Assembly (NCBI RefSeq): GCF_007753265.1
Contig: NZ_CP036349.1
Span: forward strand, 4,621,363-4,685,362
Reading direction: 5' to 3'
Length of the DNA: 64,000 nucleotides
Origin: Botrimarina mediterranea
GTDB taxonomy: Bacteria; Planctomycetota; Planctomycetia; Pirellulales; Lacipirellulaceae
Shown: positions 6,924-16,151 of the stretch, in pieces
Numbering within the stretch: the first letter of the stretch is position 1
Layout: the number at the start of each line of letters is the position of its first letter
The notes under the pieces: generated by a model
The model's database searches: none
The model's input: the letters and a program-made list of their open reading frames with translations, nothing else
Told to the model about the DNA's origin: nothing
Translations under genes and position numbers: made by a program

Positions 6924-9671
6924 GTGGAAGACAATGAGCTGCTCGTCGATTTTGTCGTCGAGGCAAACGAACACCTAGCCGGAATCGAGAACCAGTTTCT
7001 CGCGATTGAAGAGGCGGCGCCAAGCGTCGATGTCGCCCTCGTCAACGAAGTCTTTCGTGCCATTCACTCGATCAAGGGCGCCGCGGGCTTCCTCGGTTTG
7101 CGGACGGTCAATGACCTGGCGCACAACCTCGAGAACGTCCTCAACATGATGCGTAACGAGGAGCTGACGCCAACGTCGGCGATCGTTGACGACATGCTCA
7201 AGGGCGCCGACGCGCTGAAGCATTTGATCGAGGACGTCGAGAACTCCAACGGAGTCGATGTCAGCGACCACATCGCGGCGCTCGAACGCATCGCTGCCGC
7301 GGCGCTGGATATCGGCAACGAGCCCGCCCCGCAGCCGGCTGTGCAGCCCGTTACGCCAGTCGCGGTTGAGCCTGAGCCCGCCCCGGCGGCGCCACCCGCC
7401 CAGCTTCCGTCCGGCGTGCCGACCGACGAGGAACTCGAAGCCGTCATCAACGCCAAGCTAGCCGCCAAGAAGGCCGCTAAAGCCGCCGCGCTGAAGCCGC
7501 CATCCGCCACGCAAGAGCCGACGCCCGGCTCCGAAGGCGACTCGAAAGAGAACGCGCCGGGCAAGACGGTTCCCGAGGCGCAGATCCGCGTCGCGGTCGG
7601 CGTGCTCGATAGCCTAATGAATCTTGCCGGCGAGCTGGTGCTCAGCCGCAACCAGCTACTGCAAGCGGTGTCGACCACCGAGCGGACGGGCCTGGAGGCG
7701 ATTTCGGCCCGGCTGGACCAGATCACCAGCGAGCTGCAAGAAGCGATCATGCAGACGCGGATGCAGCAGATCGGCACCGTGTTCAGCCGCTTCCCGCGAG
7801 TCGTCCGCGACCTGTCGAGCAAGCTCGGCAAGCAATGCGATATCGTCATCGAGGGCAAGGAGGTCGAGGTCGACAAGACGATCGTCGAGGCGATTGGCGA
7901 CCCGCTCACGCACCTCGTGCGCAACTCGTGCGATCACGGCGTCGAATCTCCCGAGACGCGTCTCGGCGCCGGCAAGCCCGCCAAGGGGACCATCCAGCTC
8001 AAGGCCTGCTACCAAGCCGGCAAGGTGCGGATCGAGATCAAGGACGACGGTGGCGGCATCTGCCCCAACAAGCTCCGCGCGAAGGCGGTGCAGAAGGGCG
8101 TCATTACCGCCGAGCAAGCCGAGTCGATGAACGACCGCGATGCTTTGCGGCTGATCTTCGCCCCGGGCTTTTCCACCGCAGCCGAGGTGACCGACGTTTC
8201 GGGCCGTGGCGTCGGCATGGACGTGGTCCGTACGAACATCTCCAAGCTGGGCGGCACGGTTGACGTTGAGTCGGAACCGGGCGTCGGTACGAGCATCATC
8301 GTTACGCTGCCGCTGACGCTCGCCATTATCCCGTCGCTGATTGTCCAGGTCGGCTGCGACCGCTTCGCGATCCCGCAGGTCAACATCGCCGAACTGGTCC
8401 GCGTCCGCGAAAGCGAGCGTGGCTCGAAGCTGGGCCGTGTCAAGGACGCCGAGGTCCTCCGCCTCCGTGGTCAACTCTTGCCGCTGGTGCGGTTGCGTGA
8501 GACGCTCGATTGTGCCCCGGCCGAGGGCCCGATCCAAGGGAACGCCACGGGCGCCACGAACGTCATCGTCGTTGACACGGGGCAGACCCGCTTCGGCCTG
8601 GTCGTTGACGCGCTGCACGACTCGGAAGAGATCGTCGTCAAGCCACTCGGGCGCCACCACAAGAACTGCCGGAAGCTCGCCGGGGCGACGATTCTGGGCG
8701 ATGGTCATGTCGCCTTGATCCTCGATATCGCTGGGATCGCTGGCGACCTCAACCTGCGTGGCGAAGAAGAGCTCCGCGATAAGGACGCCGACGCCCTGTC
8801 CTCTAGCACGAAGGACGAGGACCGCCAGTCGTTGTTGTTCTTCAAGAACAATCCGAAGGACTCGTTTGTGGTCCCGATGGATATCATCGCCCGCATCGAA
8901 AGGGTCCGGGTCGATCAGATCGACTCCGTCGGTGGGCGCGAGGTGCTTCAGTACCGCAACGCCACCCTTCCGCTGATGCGGCTCGAATCTTGCATCTCGA
9001 CCGGCGCCGGCGACTTCGCCGAGAGCGTGTCGGTCGTGGTCTATGAGGCACGCGGCCGCGAGGTGGGACTCATTGCCCCGATCCTCGAAGACATCCGCGA
9101 CGTCCCGGTCAACATCGACACGGTCACGTTCCGCGAGCCGGGCGTTATCGGTTCATTGGTCTACAACGAGCGGACGCTGCGGCTCATCGACCTCTTCGAG
9201 CTGACGCAGATGTGTCACCCCGAGTGGTTCGCCAATGACCCCGAGCCCGAGCTGAACGAGGAGTCGCTGGCGCCGATGATTCTGCTCGCCGAGGACTCGG
9301 GGTTCTTCCGCACCCAGGTGAAGAACATCTTCGAAGAGAAAGGCTATCGCGTCGTTGACTGTGAAGACGGCCAGCTCGCATGGGAAGAGCTCGACTCGGA
9401 GCGCGAGCGATTCGATCTGCTCGTTACCGACATCGAGATGCCGAACATGAACGGCTTTCAGCTCTGCGAACGCCTGAAGAATGACCCGCGTTTCGCTTCG
9501 ATACCGGTCATCGCGTTGACGTCGCTGGCCGGTTCGGCCGACATCCAACACGGCATGGAAGTGGGCATCGACGACTACCAGATCAAGATGGATCGCGACA
9601 AGCTGCTGACCGCTGTTCAGAACTTCGCCGGCCAAGCCCAGCGCGGCCGCACTGTAGGGAGCTACGCATGA
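6924..9671 (+). CDS. cheA: Hybrid chemotaxis histidine kinase CheA with C-terminal receiver
   Basis: The start is GTG 6924, chosen because AGGAG lies at 6913-6917 and the Hpt domain begins immediately (VEDNELLVDFVVEANEHL). The protein has 915 aa. Domains in order: Hpt with phospho-accepting H48 in AIHSIKGAAGF; a Pro/Ala-rich linker (about 130-210) with no clear CheY-binding P2 domain; a dimerisation helix pair (about 225-290); an ATPase with NSCDHGVESP, DDGGGI and GRGVGMDVV boxes; a CheW-like domain; a second diverged CheW-like domain (about 640-760); and a receiver (ILLAEDSGFF, DIEMPNMNG, near residues 790-905). It heads the operon and overlaps cheW by 4 bp (ATGA). Confidence 0.93.
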   Translation: MEDNELLVDFVVEANEHLAGIENQFLAIEEAAPSVDVALVNEVFRAIHSIKGAAGFLGLRTVNDLAHNLENVLNMMRNEELTPTSAIVDDMLKGADALKHLIEDVENSNGVDVSDHIAALERIAAAALDIGNEPAPQPAVQPVTPVAVEPEPAPAAPPAQLPSGVPTDEELEAVINAKLAAKKAAKAAALKPPSATQEPTPGSEGDSKENAPGKTVPEAQIRVAVGVLDSLMNLAGELVLSRNQLLQAVSTTERTGLEAISARLDQITSELQEAIMQTRMQQIGTVFSRFPRVVRDLSSKLGKQCDIVIEGKEVEVDKTIVEAIGDPLTHLVRNSCDHGVESPETRLGAGKPAKGTIQLKACYQAGKVRIEIKDDGGGICPNKLRAKAVQKGVITAEQAESMNDRDALRLIFAPGFSTAAEVTDVSGRGVGMDVVRTNISKLGGTVDVESEPGVGTSIIVTLPLTLAIIPSLIVQVGCDRFAIPQVNIAELVRVRESERGSKLGRVKDAEVLRLRGQLLPLVRLRETLDCAPAEGPIQGNATGATNVIVVDTGQTRFGLVVDALHDSEEIVVKPLGRHHKNCRKLAGATILGDGHVALILDIAGIAGDLNLRGEEELRDKDADALSSSTKDEDRQSLLFFKNNPKDSFVVPMDIIARIERVRVDQIDSVGGREVLQYRNATLPLMRLESCISTGAGDFAESVSVVVYEARGREVGLIAPILEDIRDVPVNIDTVTFREPGVIGSLVYNERTLRLIDLFELTQMCHPEWFANDPEPELNEESLAPMILLAEDSGFFRTQVKNIFEEKGYRVVDCEDGQLAWEELDSERERFDLLVTDIEMPNMNGFQLCERLKNDPRFASIPVIALTSLAGSADIQHGMEVGIDDYQIKMDRDKLLTAVQNFAGQAQRGRTVGSYA

Positions 9672-10135
9672 ACGCCATCGCGACATCCAAAGAGACTTCG
9701 ACTTCCAACGACCGGGTACAATTCGCGACGTTCTACGTCGGCGAGCTACTGATGGGAGTCGATATCCGCCTGGTCCAGGAGATCAACCGTCAACTCGAGA
9801 TGACCCCGGTGCCGAATGCGCCGCGTCATGTCCGGGGGGTGATCAACCTGCGTGGCGAGGTCGCGACCGTGATCGACCTGCGAACCGTGCTCGGCCTGCC
9901 CCCTGCGGAGCAGACCCGCGACACCCGGAACCTCATCGTTCACTCGCAAGGCGAGGCGATAGGCCTGCTGGTCGATCGGATCTCGGACATCCTGACCGTC
10001 CGTCCCGACCAGATCAGCGAACCCCCTTCGAACGTCGATGGCGTCGACGGGAAGTTCTTCTTAGGGGTTCACACGTTAGAGAAAGACATCTGCGTACTGC
10101 TGGATGTCGAAGAAGTGCTGTCCGACCGCGATTAA
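9668..10135 (+). CDS. cheW: Chemotaxis coupling protein CheW
   Basis: A 155-aa single CheW domain: FYVGELLMGVDIRLVQEIN at the N terminus, then HVRGVINLRGEVATVIDLR, and LLVDRISDILTV towards the end. CheW bridges receptors and CheA in the cytoplasmic signalling array. The start ATG overlaps the cheA stop (ATGA at 9668-9671), implying translational coupling. The length and motif order are normal for the family. Confidence 0.93.
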   Translation: MNAIATSKETSTSNDRVQFATFYVGELLMGVDIRLVQEINRQLEMTPVPNAPRHVRGVINLRGEVATVIDLRTVLGLPPAEQTRDTRNLIVHSQGEAIGLLVDRISDILTVRPDQISEPPSNVDGVDGKFFLGVHTLEKDICVLLDVEEVLSDRD

Positions 10136-10205
10136 CAATCAACTCGCAACCGATCCCCACCACGGGGTTAGCCGTCCTGCTGCCCCTCCTGACTAGATAC
10201 CTCCG

Positions 10206-12551
10206 ATGAAGATCAGCACTCGTCTCGCTCTCGGCTTCCTCGCTTGTGGAGTCGCGCCGCTACTCGTCGCGGGGATTGTCAGCTACCGATCGTCGATTGG
10301 TGGCGTCGCCCAATTGCGTGAGCACGCCGCCAACGACATCCGCACCCGCGCGGTATCGCTGCTCGAACAGCAACGCGGATTGAAGACCCAGCAGATCGAG
10401 GAGTACTTCGCGCGGATTGGCGACCAGGCCGTCACCTTTGCCGAAGACCGTATGGTCGTCGAGGCAATGCGACACTTGCCGGGCTTCTTCACTGGCTACG
10501 CGGACGCTATCGCTAACGATGACGCGTCGATCGAGACGCTCCGCAACGAGTTGCGTGAGTTCTACGCCAACGACTTCGCGAAGCGGTACACCGATCTGAA
10601 TGACGGCCAGACACCCGACTATGAGGCATGGATCGATGGGCTCGACGACGAGTCGGTGGCCCTCCAGCACGCCTACCTTCTGAAGAATGAGAATCCGCTC
10701 GGATCAAAGCACCTGCTGGACACAGCGGACGAGCGGACCGACTACGGCCGGCTCCACGCCGTCATCCACCCTGTCATCCGCAACTATCTCGACAAGTTTG
10801 GGTACTACGACATCTTCCTGATCGACAACGAATCGGGCGACGTCGTCTACTCGGTCTTCAAGGAACTCGACTTCACCACTTCGCTGACGGATGGCGCCTA
10901 CGCGTCGTCGAACTTCGGCGCCGCGTTCCGTAAAGCTCAAACGCTCAACAAGGGTGAAGTGACGCTCGTCGATTTCGAGCAGTATGCCCCCTCGTACGAG
11001 GCGCCGGCGAGCTTCATCGCGACGCCGATCTTCGACGGTGACGAGCGGCTGGGAGTCTTGTGCTTCCAGATGCCCGTCGATCGCATCAAGGCGATCATGG
11101 CTTACCGGGAAGGGCTCGGCGAAACCGGCGAGGCGATCCTCGTCGGCGCCGACAAGAAGATGCGGAGCGACTCGCACCTAGAGCCCGAGACGCACAGCCT
11201 CGACGCGTCGTTCCGTCGTGGCGACTCCGGCCGCGTTGATACGCCGGCCATCGCGGCCGCTCTCAAAGGTGAAAAGGGATCGGATGTCGCTGACGATTAT
11301 CGCGGCGTCGAAACGCTCAGCGCGTACGGCCCGGTCGATTTGCTCGGCCTGCGATGGGCGATCGTCTCGAAGATGGACGCTGCGGAAGCATTCGCAGCCA
11401 TGACCTCGATGGAAGAAACGGCCGATTCAATCGCGTCGAGCCTGCTGTGGACGAGCGTCGGCGTACTGATCGCCGCAACTACAGCTGTTCTGGCCCTCGC
11501 TTGGCTGGTCGGTCGATCGATCCTGGGACCGATCCGTTCGTTGGGGAGCCGTATCCAGGACATCGCTGAGGGCGAGGCCGACCTCACCCGCCGTGTCGAT
11601 GAGTCGAGTGACGAACTCGGCGAGCTTGCCCACTGGTTCAATGTGTTCATTGAGCGGGTCCAGAAGATCCTGCAACAGGTGTCTCAGACCAGCCTGTCGC
11701 TGTCGGGCGCCTCAGAACAACTGGCGATGACCGCCGTCTCTCTCGCCGCCGGCGCCGAGCAGACGGGGCAGCAGTCCACTAAAGTCAGCTACGCCGCCGA
11801 ACAGATGTCGCACAGCATCGGCGAGATCGCCTCGACGAGCGAGCAGATGGCCGCCAATGTCCGGAGCGTTGCGGCGGCGACCGAAGAGATGACCTCGACG
11901 ATCAACGAGATCGCCAAGAACGCCGAACAGTCCGCCAATGTCGCCGACCGGGCGGCGCGTCTCGCCGAAGTGAGCAATGATCGCGTCGGCGGGCTCGGGC
12001 AAGCCGCCAACGAGATTGGCAAGGTCATCGAGGTGATCCAAGACATCGCCGAACAAACGAACCTCCTGGCGCTCAACGCCACGATCGAAGCGGCCCGCGC
12101 AGGCGAGGCCGGCAAGGGCTTCGCCGTGGTCGCCTCGGAGGTTAAGGACCTTGCCAAGCAGACCGCATCGGCCACCGATGACATCCGCAAGCGGATCGAA
12201 GGGATCCAGAACTCGACCGGCGATGCCGTCGAATCGATCCGGGAGATCACCTCGGTCATCACCAACGTGAACGATGTCGCCCGCACGATCGCCGCGGCGG
12301 TCGAAGAGCAGAGCATCACGACGCGCGAGATTTCACAGAACGTCTCGCAGGCCGCTTCGGCGACCGAAGTGGTCGTATGCGGCGTTTCGCAATCGGCGAC
12401 CGCCAGCCGCGGCATCACCGACAACATCACCGGCGTTGACGACGGCGCCCGGCAAACGGCGGTCGCCGCTAACGACACCAAGTCGGCCGGCGCCGAAGTG
12501 GCCCGACTCGCCACCGAGCTGAATGGCATGGTCTCGCAGTTCCGGCTGTGA
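10206..12551 (+). CDS. Methyl-accepting chemotaxis protein
   Basis: A 781-aa receptor. A transmembrane helix at about residues 7-27 is followed by a large extracytoplasmic sensor of about 380 residues. That sensor includes a Cache-like segment with FGYYDIFLIDNESGDVVYSV and GETGEAILVGADKKMRSDS. A second membrane helix lies at about 415-437, then a HAMP domain (ILGPIRSLGSRIQDIAEGEADLTRRV) and a long signalling coiled coil. The coiled-coil tip has the conserved EQTNLLALNATIEAARAGE sequence. No C-terminal CheR-docking pentapeptide is seen (it ends MVSQFRL). It lies 70 bp after cheW inside the operon; the ligand is unknown. Confidence 0.93.
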   Translation: MKISTRLALGFLACGVAPLLVAGIVSYRSSIGGVAQLREHAANDIRTRAVSLLEQQRGLKTQQIEEYFARIGDQAVTFAEDRMVVEAMRHLPGFFTGYADAIANDDASIETLRNELREFYANDFAKRYTDLNDGQTPDYEAWIDGLDDESVALQHAYLLKNENPLGSKHLLDTADERTDYGRLHAVIHPVIRNYLDKFGYYDIFLIDNESGDVVYSVFKELDFTTSLTDGAYASSNFGAAFRKAQTLNKGEVTLVDFEQYAPSYEAPASFIATPIFDGDERLGVLCFQMPVDRIKAIMAYREGLGETGEAILVGADKKMRSDSHLEPETHSLDASFRRGDSGRVDTPAIAAALKGEKGSDVADDYRGVETLSAYGPVDLLGLRWAIVSKMDAAEAFAAMTSMEETADSIASSLLWTSVGVLIAATTAVLALAWLVGRSILGPIRSLGSRIQDIAEGEADLTRRVDESSDELGELAHWFNVFIERVQKILQQVSQTSLSLSGASEQLAMTAVSLAAGAEQTGQQSTKVSYAAEQMSHSIGEIASTSEQMAANVRSVAAATEEMTSTINEIAKNAEQSANVADRAARLAEVSNDRVGGLGQAANEIGKVIEVIQDIAEQTNLLALNATIEAARAGEAGKGFAVVASEVKDLAKQTASATDDIRKRIEGIQNSTGDAVESIREITSVITNVNDVARTIAAAVEEQSITTREISQNVSQAASATEVVVCGVSQSATASRGITDNITGVDDGARQTAVAANDTKSAGAEVARLATELNGMVSQFRL

Positions 12552-12610
12552 GTCGTCGACGCGACTGCTTTAAGCCTCCCCCGATTGACCCCACCCTGAA
12601 ACCGCTTCCA

Positions 12611-13696
12611 ATGTCCCGCCCCTTGCGATGCCTGGTAGTCGATGACTCGGCCTTGTACCGCAAGGTCGTCCGCGATGTGCTCGCGGCGATCCCGGGGGTC
12701 GAGGTCGTTGGGATCGCTACCGATGGGGCTCGGGCCGTCGAGCAGATCGAGGCGTTGCGTCCCGATCTCGTGACGCTCGACCTGGAGATGCCCCGCCTCG
12801 ACGGGATCGGCGTACTCAAGGAACTGCAGAGGAAGCAGATCGACGTCGCGGCGATCATGGTCAGCGCGTTCACCGCCAGCGGTGCGAAGACGACGACCGA
12901 AGCCCTCAGCCTGGGGGCGTTCGATTTTATTCTCAAGCCGACGACCAACTCACTCGACGAGAGCATCTTGCAACTCCGTCACGACCTCGCGCCGAAAGTC
13001 AACGCGGCCCGCCTCCGTGGGTTGGCGGCGCCGTCGGCGCGAACCGCACCTGCCCTGCGGACCGCCATCCCGGCTCGGCCGGCAGCGTCCAAGCCGAGGC
13101 TGCCCAACCTGCGGCCCGAGATCGTCGCCATCGGCGTCTCGACCGGCGGGCCGCAGGCGCTCACCCAACTTCTGCCGAAACTGCCGGCGAACTTCCCGAC
13201 GCCGATCGTCGTCGTGCAGCACATGCCGCCGATGTTCACCAAGAGCCTCGCCGACGACCTCGATAAGCGTTGCCAACTCCGGGTTTCGGAAGGGACCCAA
13301 GGCCAACCGCTGCGGCGCGGTGAGATCATCATCGCCCCGGGTGGCCGCATGATGCGGGTCGTGAAGCAGCCCGCCGGCGCCACCATCCAACTCACCGACG
13401 ATCCGCCGGAACGCAACTGCAAGCCATCGGCCGACTTCTTGTTCCGCTCGGTGGCGAGCGGCTACGGCGCCCGTGCGCTGGCGGTTGTCCTCACCGGCAT
13501 GGGGGACGACGGCACGCTTGGCGCCAAGCAGATCAAGTCCGCTGGCGGGATGGTGCTAGCGCAGGACGAGGCGTCTTGCGTCGTCTACGGCATGCCCAAG
13601 AGCATTGTCGAGAACAACCTAGCCGACGAAGTGCTCCCGTTGAATCAGATCGCCGATCACCTGGGCGCGATTGCGGCCGGGAGGGTGCTGGTATGA
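12611..13696 (+). CDS. cheB: Protein-glutamate methylesterase/deamidase CheB
   Basis: From ATG 12611 (MSRPLRCLVVDDS) the protein has 361 aa. An alternative GTG at 12548 overlapping the receptor stop would add 21 non-homologous residues. An N-terminal receiver carries D57 in VTLDLEMPRLDG. A linker (about 125-165) leads to the C-terminal methylesterase with catalytic serine in AIGVSTGGPQAL, histidine in VVQHMPP and aspartate in GMGDDGTLG. It removes receptor methyl groups in adaptation, controlled by CheA phosphotransfer. The stop overlaps cheR (ATGA). Confidence 0.93.
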   Translation: MSRPLRCLVVDDSALYRKVVRDVLAAIPGVEVVGIATDGARAVEQIEALRPDLVTLDLEMPRLDGIGVLKELQRKQIDVAAIMVSAFTASGAKTTTEALSLGAFDFILKPTTNSLDESILQLRHDLAPKVNAARLRGLAAPSARTAPALRTAIPARPAASKPRLPNLRPEIVAIGVSTGGPQALTQLLPKLPANFPTPIVVVQHMPPMFTKSLADDLDKRCQLRVSEGTQGQPLRRGEIIIAPGGRMMRVVKQPAGATIQLTDDPPERNCKPSADFLFRSVASGYGARALAVVLTGMGDDGTLGAKQIKSAGGMVLAQDEASCVVYGMPKSIVENNLADEVLPLNQIADHLGAIAAGRVLV

Positions 13697-14544
13697 AACC
13701 AAACGGAGCCGACATCGACGCGATCTGCGACCTGGTCAACGAGCTTTGCGGGATTTATCTCGATACCAGTAAGGACTATTTGATCGAAGGCAGGCTCGCC
13801 AAGCTCGTTAAGCAAGCGGGCTGCGCGAGCTACGTCGACTTCGCCCGCAAGGTGCGGGTCGACGCGCGGCTCAAGAACGACGTGGTGGACGCCATCACGA
13901 CCAACGAGACGCTGTGGTTCCGTGACAACACGCCGTTTGACGCCCTGCGATACAAGATCTTCCCGGAGTTAATCGACGCCAAGGCTGGGTCGCTGTTTCC
14001 AAAGAAGTTCCGCGTTTGGTCCGCGGCGTGCAGCACGGGCCAAGAAGCATATAGCATCGCGATGGCGTTCGCCGACGTCGTGCCCGACTTCGAGAGCTGG
14101 GACCTGCAGATCTACGGCACCGACATCTCGCCGGCCGCTGTCGCCCAAGCGCAACGCGGCGTCTACAACGAACTCGAAGTCAATCGCGGGCTCGATCAGA
14201 AGTACCGCGGCGCCTATTTTGTGAAGTCGGCCGGCGGCTGGGGGGTGAACGACGTGCTGAAACGTCGCTGCCGGTTCGAGGTTCGCAACTTGCTCAAGCC
14301 CTTTACGAATGTGGGCACGTTCGACCTGATCTTCTGCCGCAACGTGGCGATTTACTTCACGCCTACGGACCGCAAGTCGCTGTTCCAGCGTCTCGGACAG
14401 ACGCTCAATCGTGGCGGCTGGCTGTTTACCGGCTCGGGCGAGTCGCTGATGGACCTTGGCCCCAACTGGGCGCCCAAGCAACACTGCCGCGCGGTGTGCT
14501 ATCAACCCAACGGCTGCAACGGCGTCGCGACGCTGAAGCGCTAG
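13693..14544 (+). CDS. cheR: Chemotaxis protein methyltransferase CheR
   Basis: The start ATG at 13693 overlaps the cheB stop; longer in-frame starts lie inside cheB. The protein has 283 aa. It shows an N-terminal helical domain (DLVNELCGIYLDTSKDYLIEGRL) and then a SAM-dependent methyltransferase with FRVWSAACSTGQEAYSIAM, IYGTDISPAAV and DLIFCRNVAIYF. It methylates receptor glutamates, opposing CheB. It is the last gene of the operon; a REP-like inverted pair follows before the convergent gene. Confidence 0.93.
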   Translation: MKPNGADIDAICDLVNELCGIYLDTSKDYLIEGRLAKLVKQAGCASYVDFARKVRVDARLKNDVVDAITTNETLWFRDNTPFDALRYKIFPELIDAKAGSLFPKKFRVWSAACSTGQEAYSIAMAFADVVPDFESWDLQIYGTDISPAAVAQAQRGVYNELEVNRGLDQKYRGAYFVKSAGGWGVNDVLKRRCRFEVRNLLKPFTNVGTFDLIFCRNVAIYFTPTDRKSLFQRLGQTLNRGGWLFTGSGESLMDLGPNWAPKQHCRAVCYQPNGCNGVATLKR

Positions 14545-14557
14545 CGCGGCCGGCGGT

Positions 14558-14605
14558 GTTAGTCGTCGGTGGGTGCCTGATACCCGCTACTCACCGACGA
14601 CTAAC
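14558..14605. repeat. REP-like inverted pair between convergent genes
   Basis: A perfect 14-bp dyad, GTTAGTCGTCGGTG at 14558-14571 and its reverse complement at 14592-14605, separated by 20 bp. The minus-strand half extends into GGCGAG..GACGTTAGTCGTCGG, the same pattern as elements at 43.6, 48.9 and 49.1 kb. It sits between the stop codons of cheR and the minus-strand gene at 14622, where it could act as a bidirectional RNA 3' structure. Confidence 0.75.
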
Positions 14606-14621
14606 GTCGCGCGCCTCGCCT

Positions 14622-15305
14622 TTACGACGCTTGGACAATCCTTGCGAGGGTTTGAGCAGCGTTCTCGACACAGCGGGCGTTCGCCCCGTCGCTCGATTGG
14701 CCCTTCAAGAACCGACCGAGGTAAGCGCCCGCTTCGCGCGCGAGTGTGCGCCGGCGTGATGGAGGCGGTTGCACGATTTCCGAGGCGGAAGTCGCGGTCA
14801 CGACGGCGACAATCAGCGTGGGCTCGCCGTCTTCCACGCCTGCACGAGCCGTCACGGCGGCCCAATCGGTCGTCGCCGCAACTGCAGACGCCTTGGATAG
14901 TTCACCGTCTCCTAATGGAGTGTGGGCTATGCGATCACAGCAAATGCTTGATTCGATGGCGATGCGTACAGCGCTGGCATGGACTTCGCTTGCGAGAACA
15001 ACATCGCCGACAGCGGCGCGGCCGGTGATTGCTGTCGCCGGGCCGATCACGACACGGTGATTGGCCGGATTGCCGAGGGACATCGCCCGCAGGCAGCCGC
15101 TGAGCGTCGCCGCACGCGCGGCGGTGACGCGTTGAGGATAGCCCACCGCGATGCGGCGGCCATGCCACAGACCCGACTCGACGGCGATCTGCGGTCCGTC
15201 GTGGCGGGTGACGCGCGTCATCTGGCGAAGCATTCCAGCGGTTAGCTCACCGTTCACGTCCCAGATGGCGACGTCGCAGCGCTCGGGGCCTACCATGGCG
15301 TTCAC
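14622..15305 (-). CDS. Diverged nucleoside-phosphorylase-like protein
   Basis: A 227-aa protein starting at GTG 15305, which overlaps the kinase stop (GTGA). Segments line up loosely with MTA/SAH nucleosidase and purine phosphorylases: a strand-turn LWHGRRIAVGYPQRVTAARAA (compare the ligand-binding loop), then RAAVGDVVLASEVH (the family has VGDIVVS) and a late TLIVAVVTATSAS strand. The substrate-binding Glu and the catalytic Asp motif (SD) are not clearly recognisable, so it may be an inactive or binding-only version. The tight coupling to a histidine kinase gene is unusual and suggests a shared signalling role. Family assignment is tentative. Confidence 0.45.
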   Translation of the reverse strand: MNAMVGPERCDVAIWDVNGELTAGMLRQMTRVTRHDGPQIAVESGLWHGRRIAVGYPQRVTAARAATLSGCLRAMSLGNPANHRVVIGPATAITGRAAVGDVVLASEVHASAVRIAIESSICCDRIAHTPLGDGELSKASAVAATTDWAAVTARAGVEDGEPTLIVAVVTATSASEIVQPPPSRRRTLAREAGAYLGRFLKGQSSDGANARCVENAAQTLARIVQAS

Positions 15306-16027
15306 CCCTTCGGCAGCGTGATCGTGACCGTGACGCCCCGCCCCGGCTCGCTATCGAGCCGCACAGCGCCGCCATGGTCCGTGATGATCCGCCAACACTT
15401 GGAGAGCCCGAAACCCAAGCCGCGGCCCGCTTCGCGGCCGCTGAAGAAGGGATCGAACACGTGCGGTTGGATCTCGGCAGGCACGCCGGGGCCGTTATCG
15501 ATGACGCGGATCACGGCGTCGCCGTGGCTTTCGTCCACGGAGACACGGACCTCGCCCCCCTGCCCTAGCGCGTCGAGGCTGTTGTCGACCACCGCACGGA
15601 CGGCGACAGCGAGTTGCGCCCTATCCGCCTTGGCGATGACGGGCGATGTCGCGTCCGCCATCAGCAGGAGCGTCTCCGCCGAATCCGCCCGCGGCGCCAA
15701 CTCAGCGACGACCGCTTTGGCGACGGCGCCTAAATCGATCGGCGCCTTCACCAACTGCGGCGGCCGCGCGAAGAGCATCAGGTCGGAAATCATCTCATGG
15801 GCGCGCATCGCCGCGCGGTGCATCGCCTCGAGCGCCTTCCGCTTGTCGGCGTCGTCCTCGCGTTTGAGCATCGTCTGCGCGCGGAGGGCGATGTTCGCCA
15901 GCGGGTTGTTGATCTCATGACTCGCGCCGTAGGCCAGCTCCTTCATTGCGTCGAGCTTCGCGCGCCGCAGCTCGTCCGCAAACCACCGCCGTAGCTCATC
16001 AGAAATCGGCTCTGGTGGATCGAACAT
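15302..16027 (-). CDS. Soluble sensor-less histidine kinase
   Basis: A 241-aa protein with no membrane segment and no recognisable sensor domain. A short N-terminal helix leads into a dimerisation/phosphoacceptor domain with H37 in GASHEINNPLANI. The ATPase domain follows with N-box VVDNSLDALGQGG, G1-box VIDNGPGVP, F-box HVFDPFFSGR and G2-box GRGLGFGLS, ending exactly after ITLPKG. It presumably needs a partner to sense input. Downstream it is coupled to the phosphorylase-like gene; upstream, across a palindromic spacer on the same strand, is the HTH-receiver gene, its most likely phosphotransfer target. Confidence 0.88.
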   Translation of the reverse strand: MFDPPEPISDELRRWFADELRRAKLDAMKELAYGASHEINNPLANIALRAQTMLKREDDADKRKALEAMHRAAMRAHEMISDLMLFARPPQLVKAPIDLGAVAKAVVAELAPRADSAETLLLMADATSPVIAKADRAQLAVAVRAVVDNSLDALGQGGEVRVSVDESHGDAVIRVIDNGPGVPAEIQPHVFDPFFSGREAGRGLGFGLSKCWRIITDHGGAVRLDSEPGRGVTVTITLPKG

Positions 16028-16042
16028 TTCCTCATCTCAACT

Positions 16043-16139
16043 AACCGCCAAGACGCCAAGAGCGCCAAGGATCGCCAAAAAACTGAACCAGTTTCTGACT
16101 TTCCTTGGCGCTCTTGGCGCTCTTGGCGTCTTGGCGGTT
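16043..16139. repeat. CTTGGCG-word long palindrome
   Basis: The left arm 16043-16071 is made of GCCAAGA/GCCAAG words. The right arm 16102-16139 is the inverse, built from TCTTGGCG units, with one additional unit. The arms pair over 29 bp with a loop of about 30 bp (plus strand). It separates the response regulator stop from the kinase start on the minus strand. No promoter or terminator U-run is obvious. Confidence 0.8.
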
Positions 16140-16151
16140 CCGATTGTCCCG

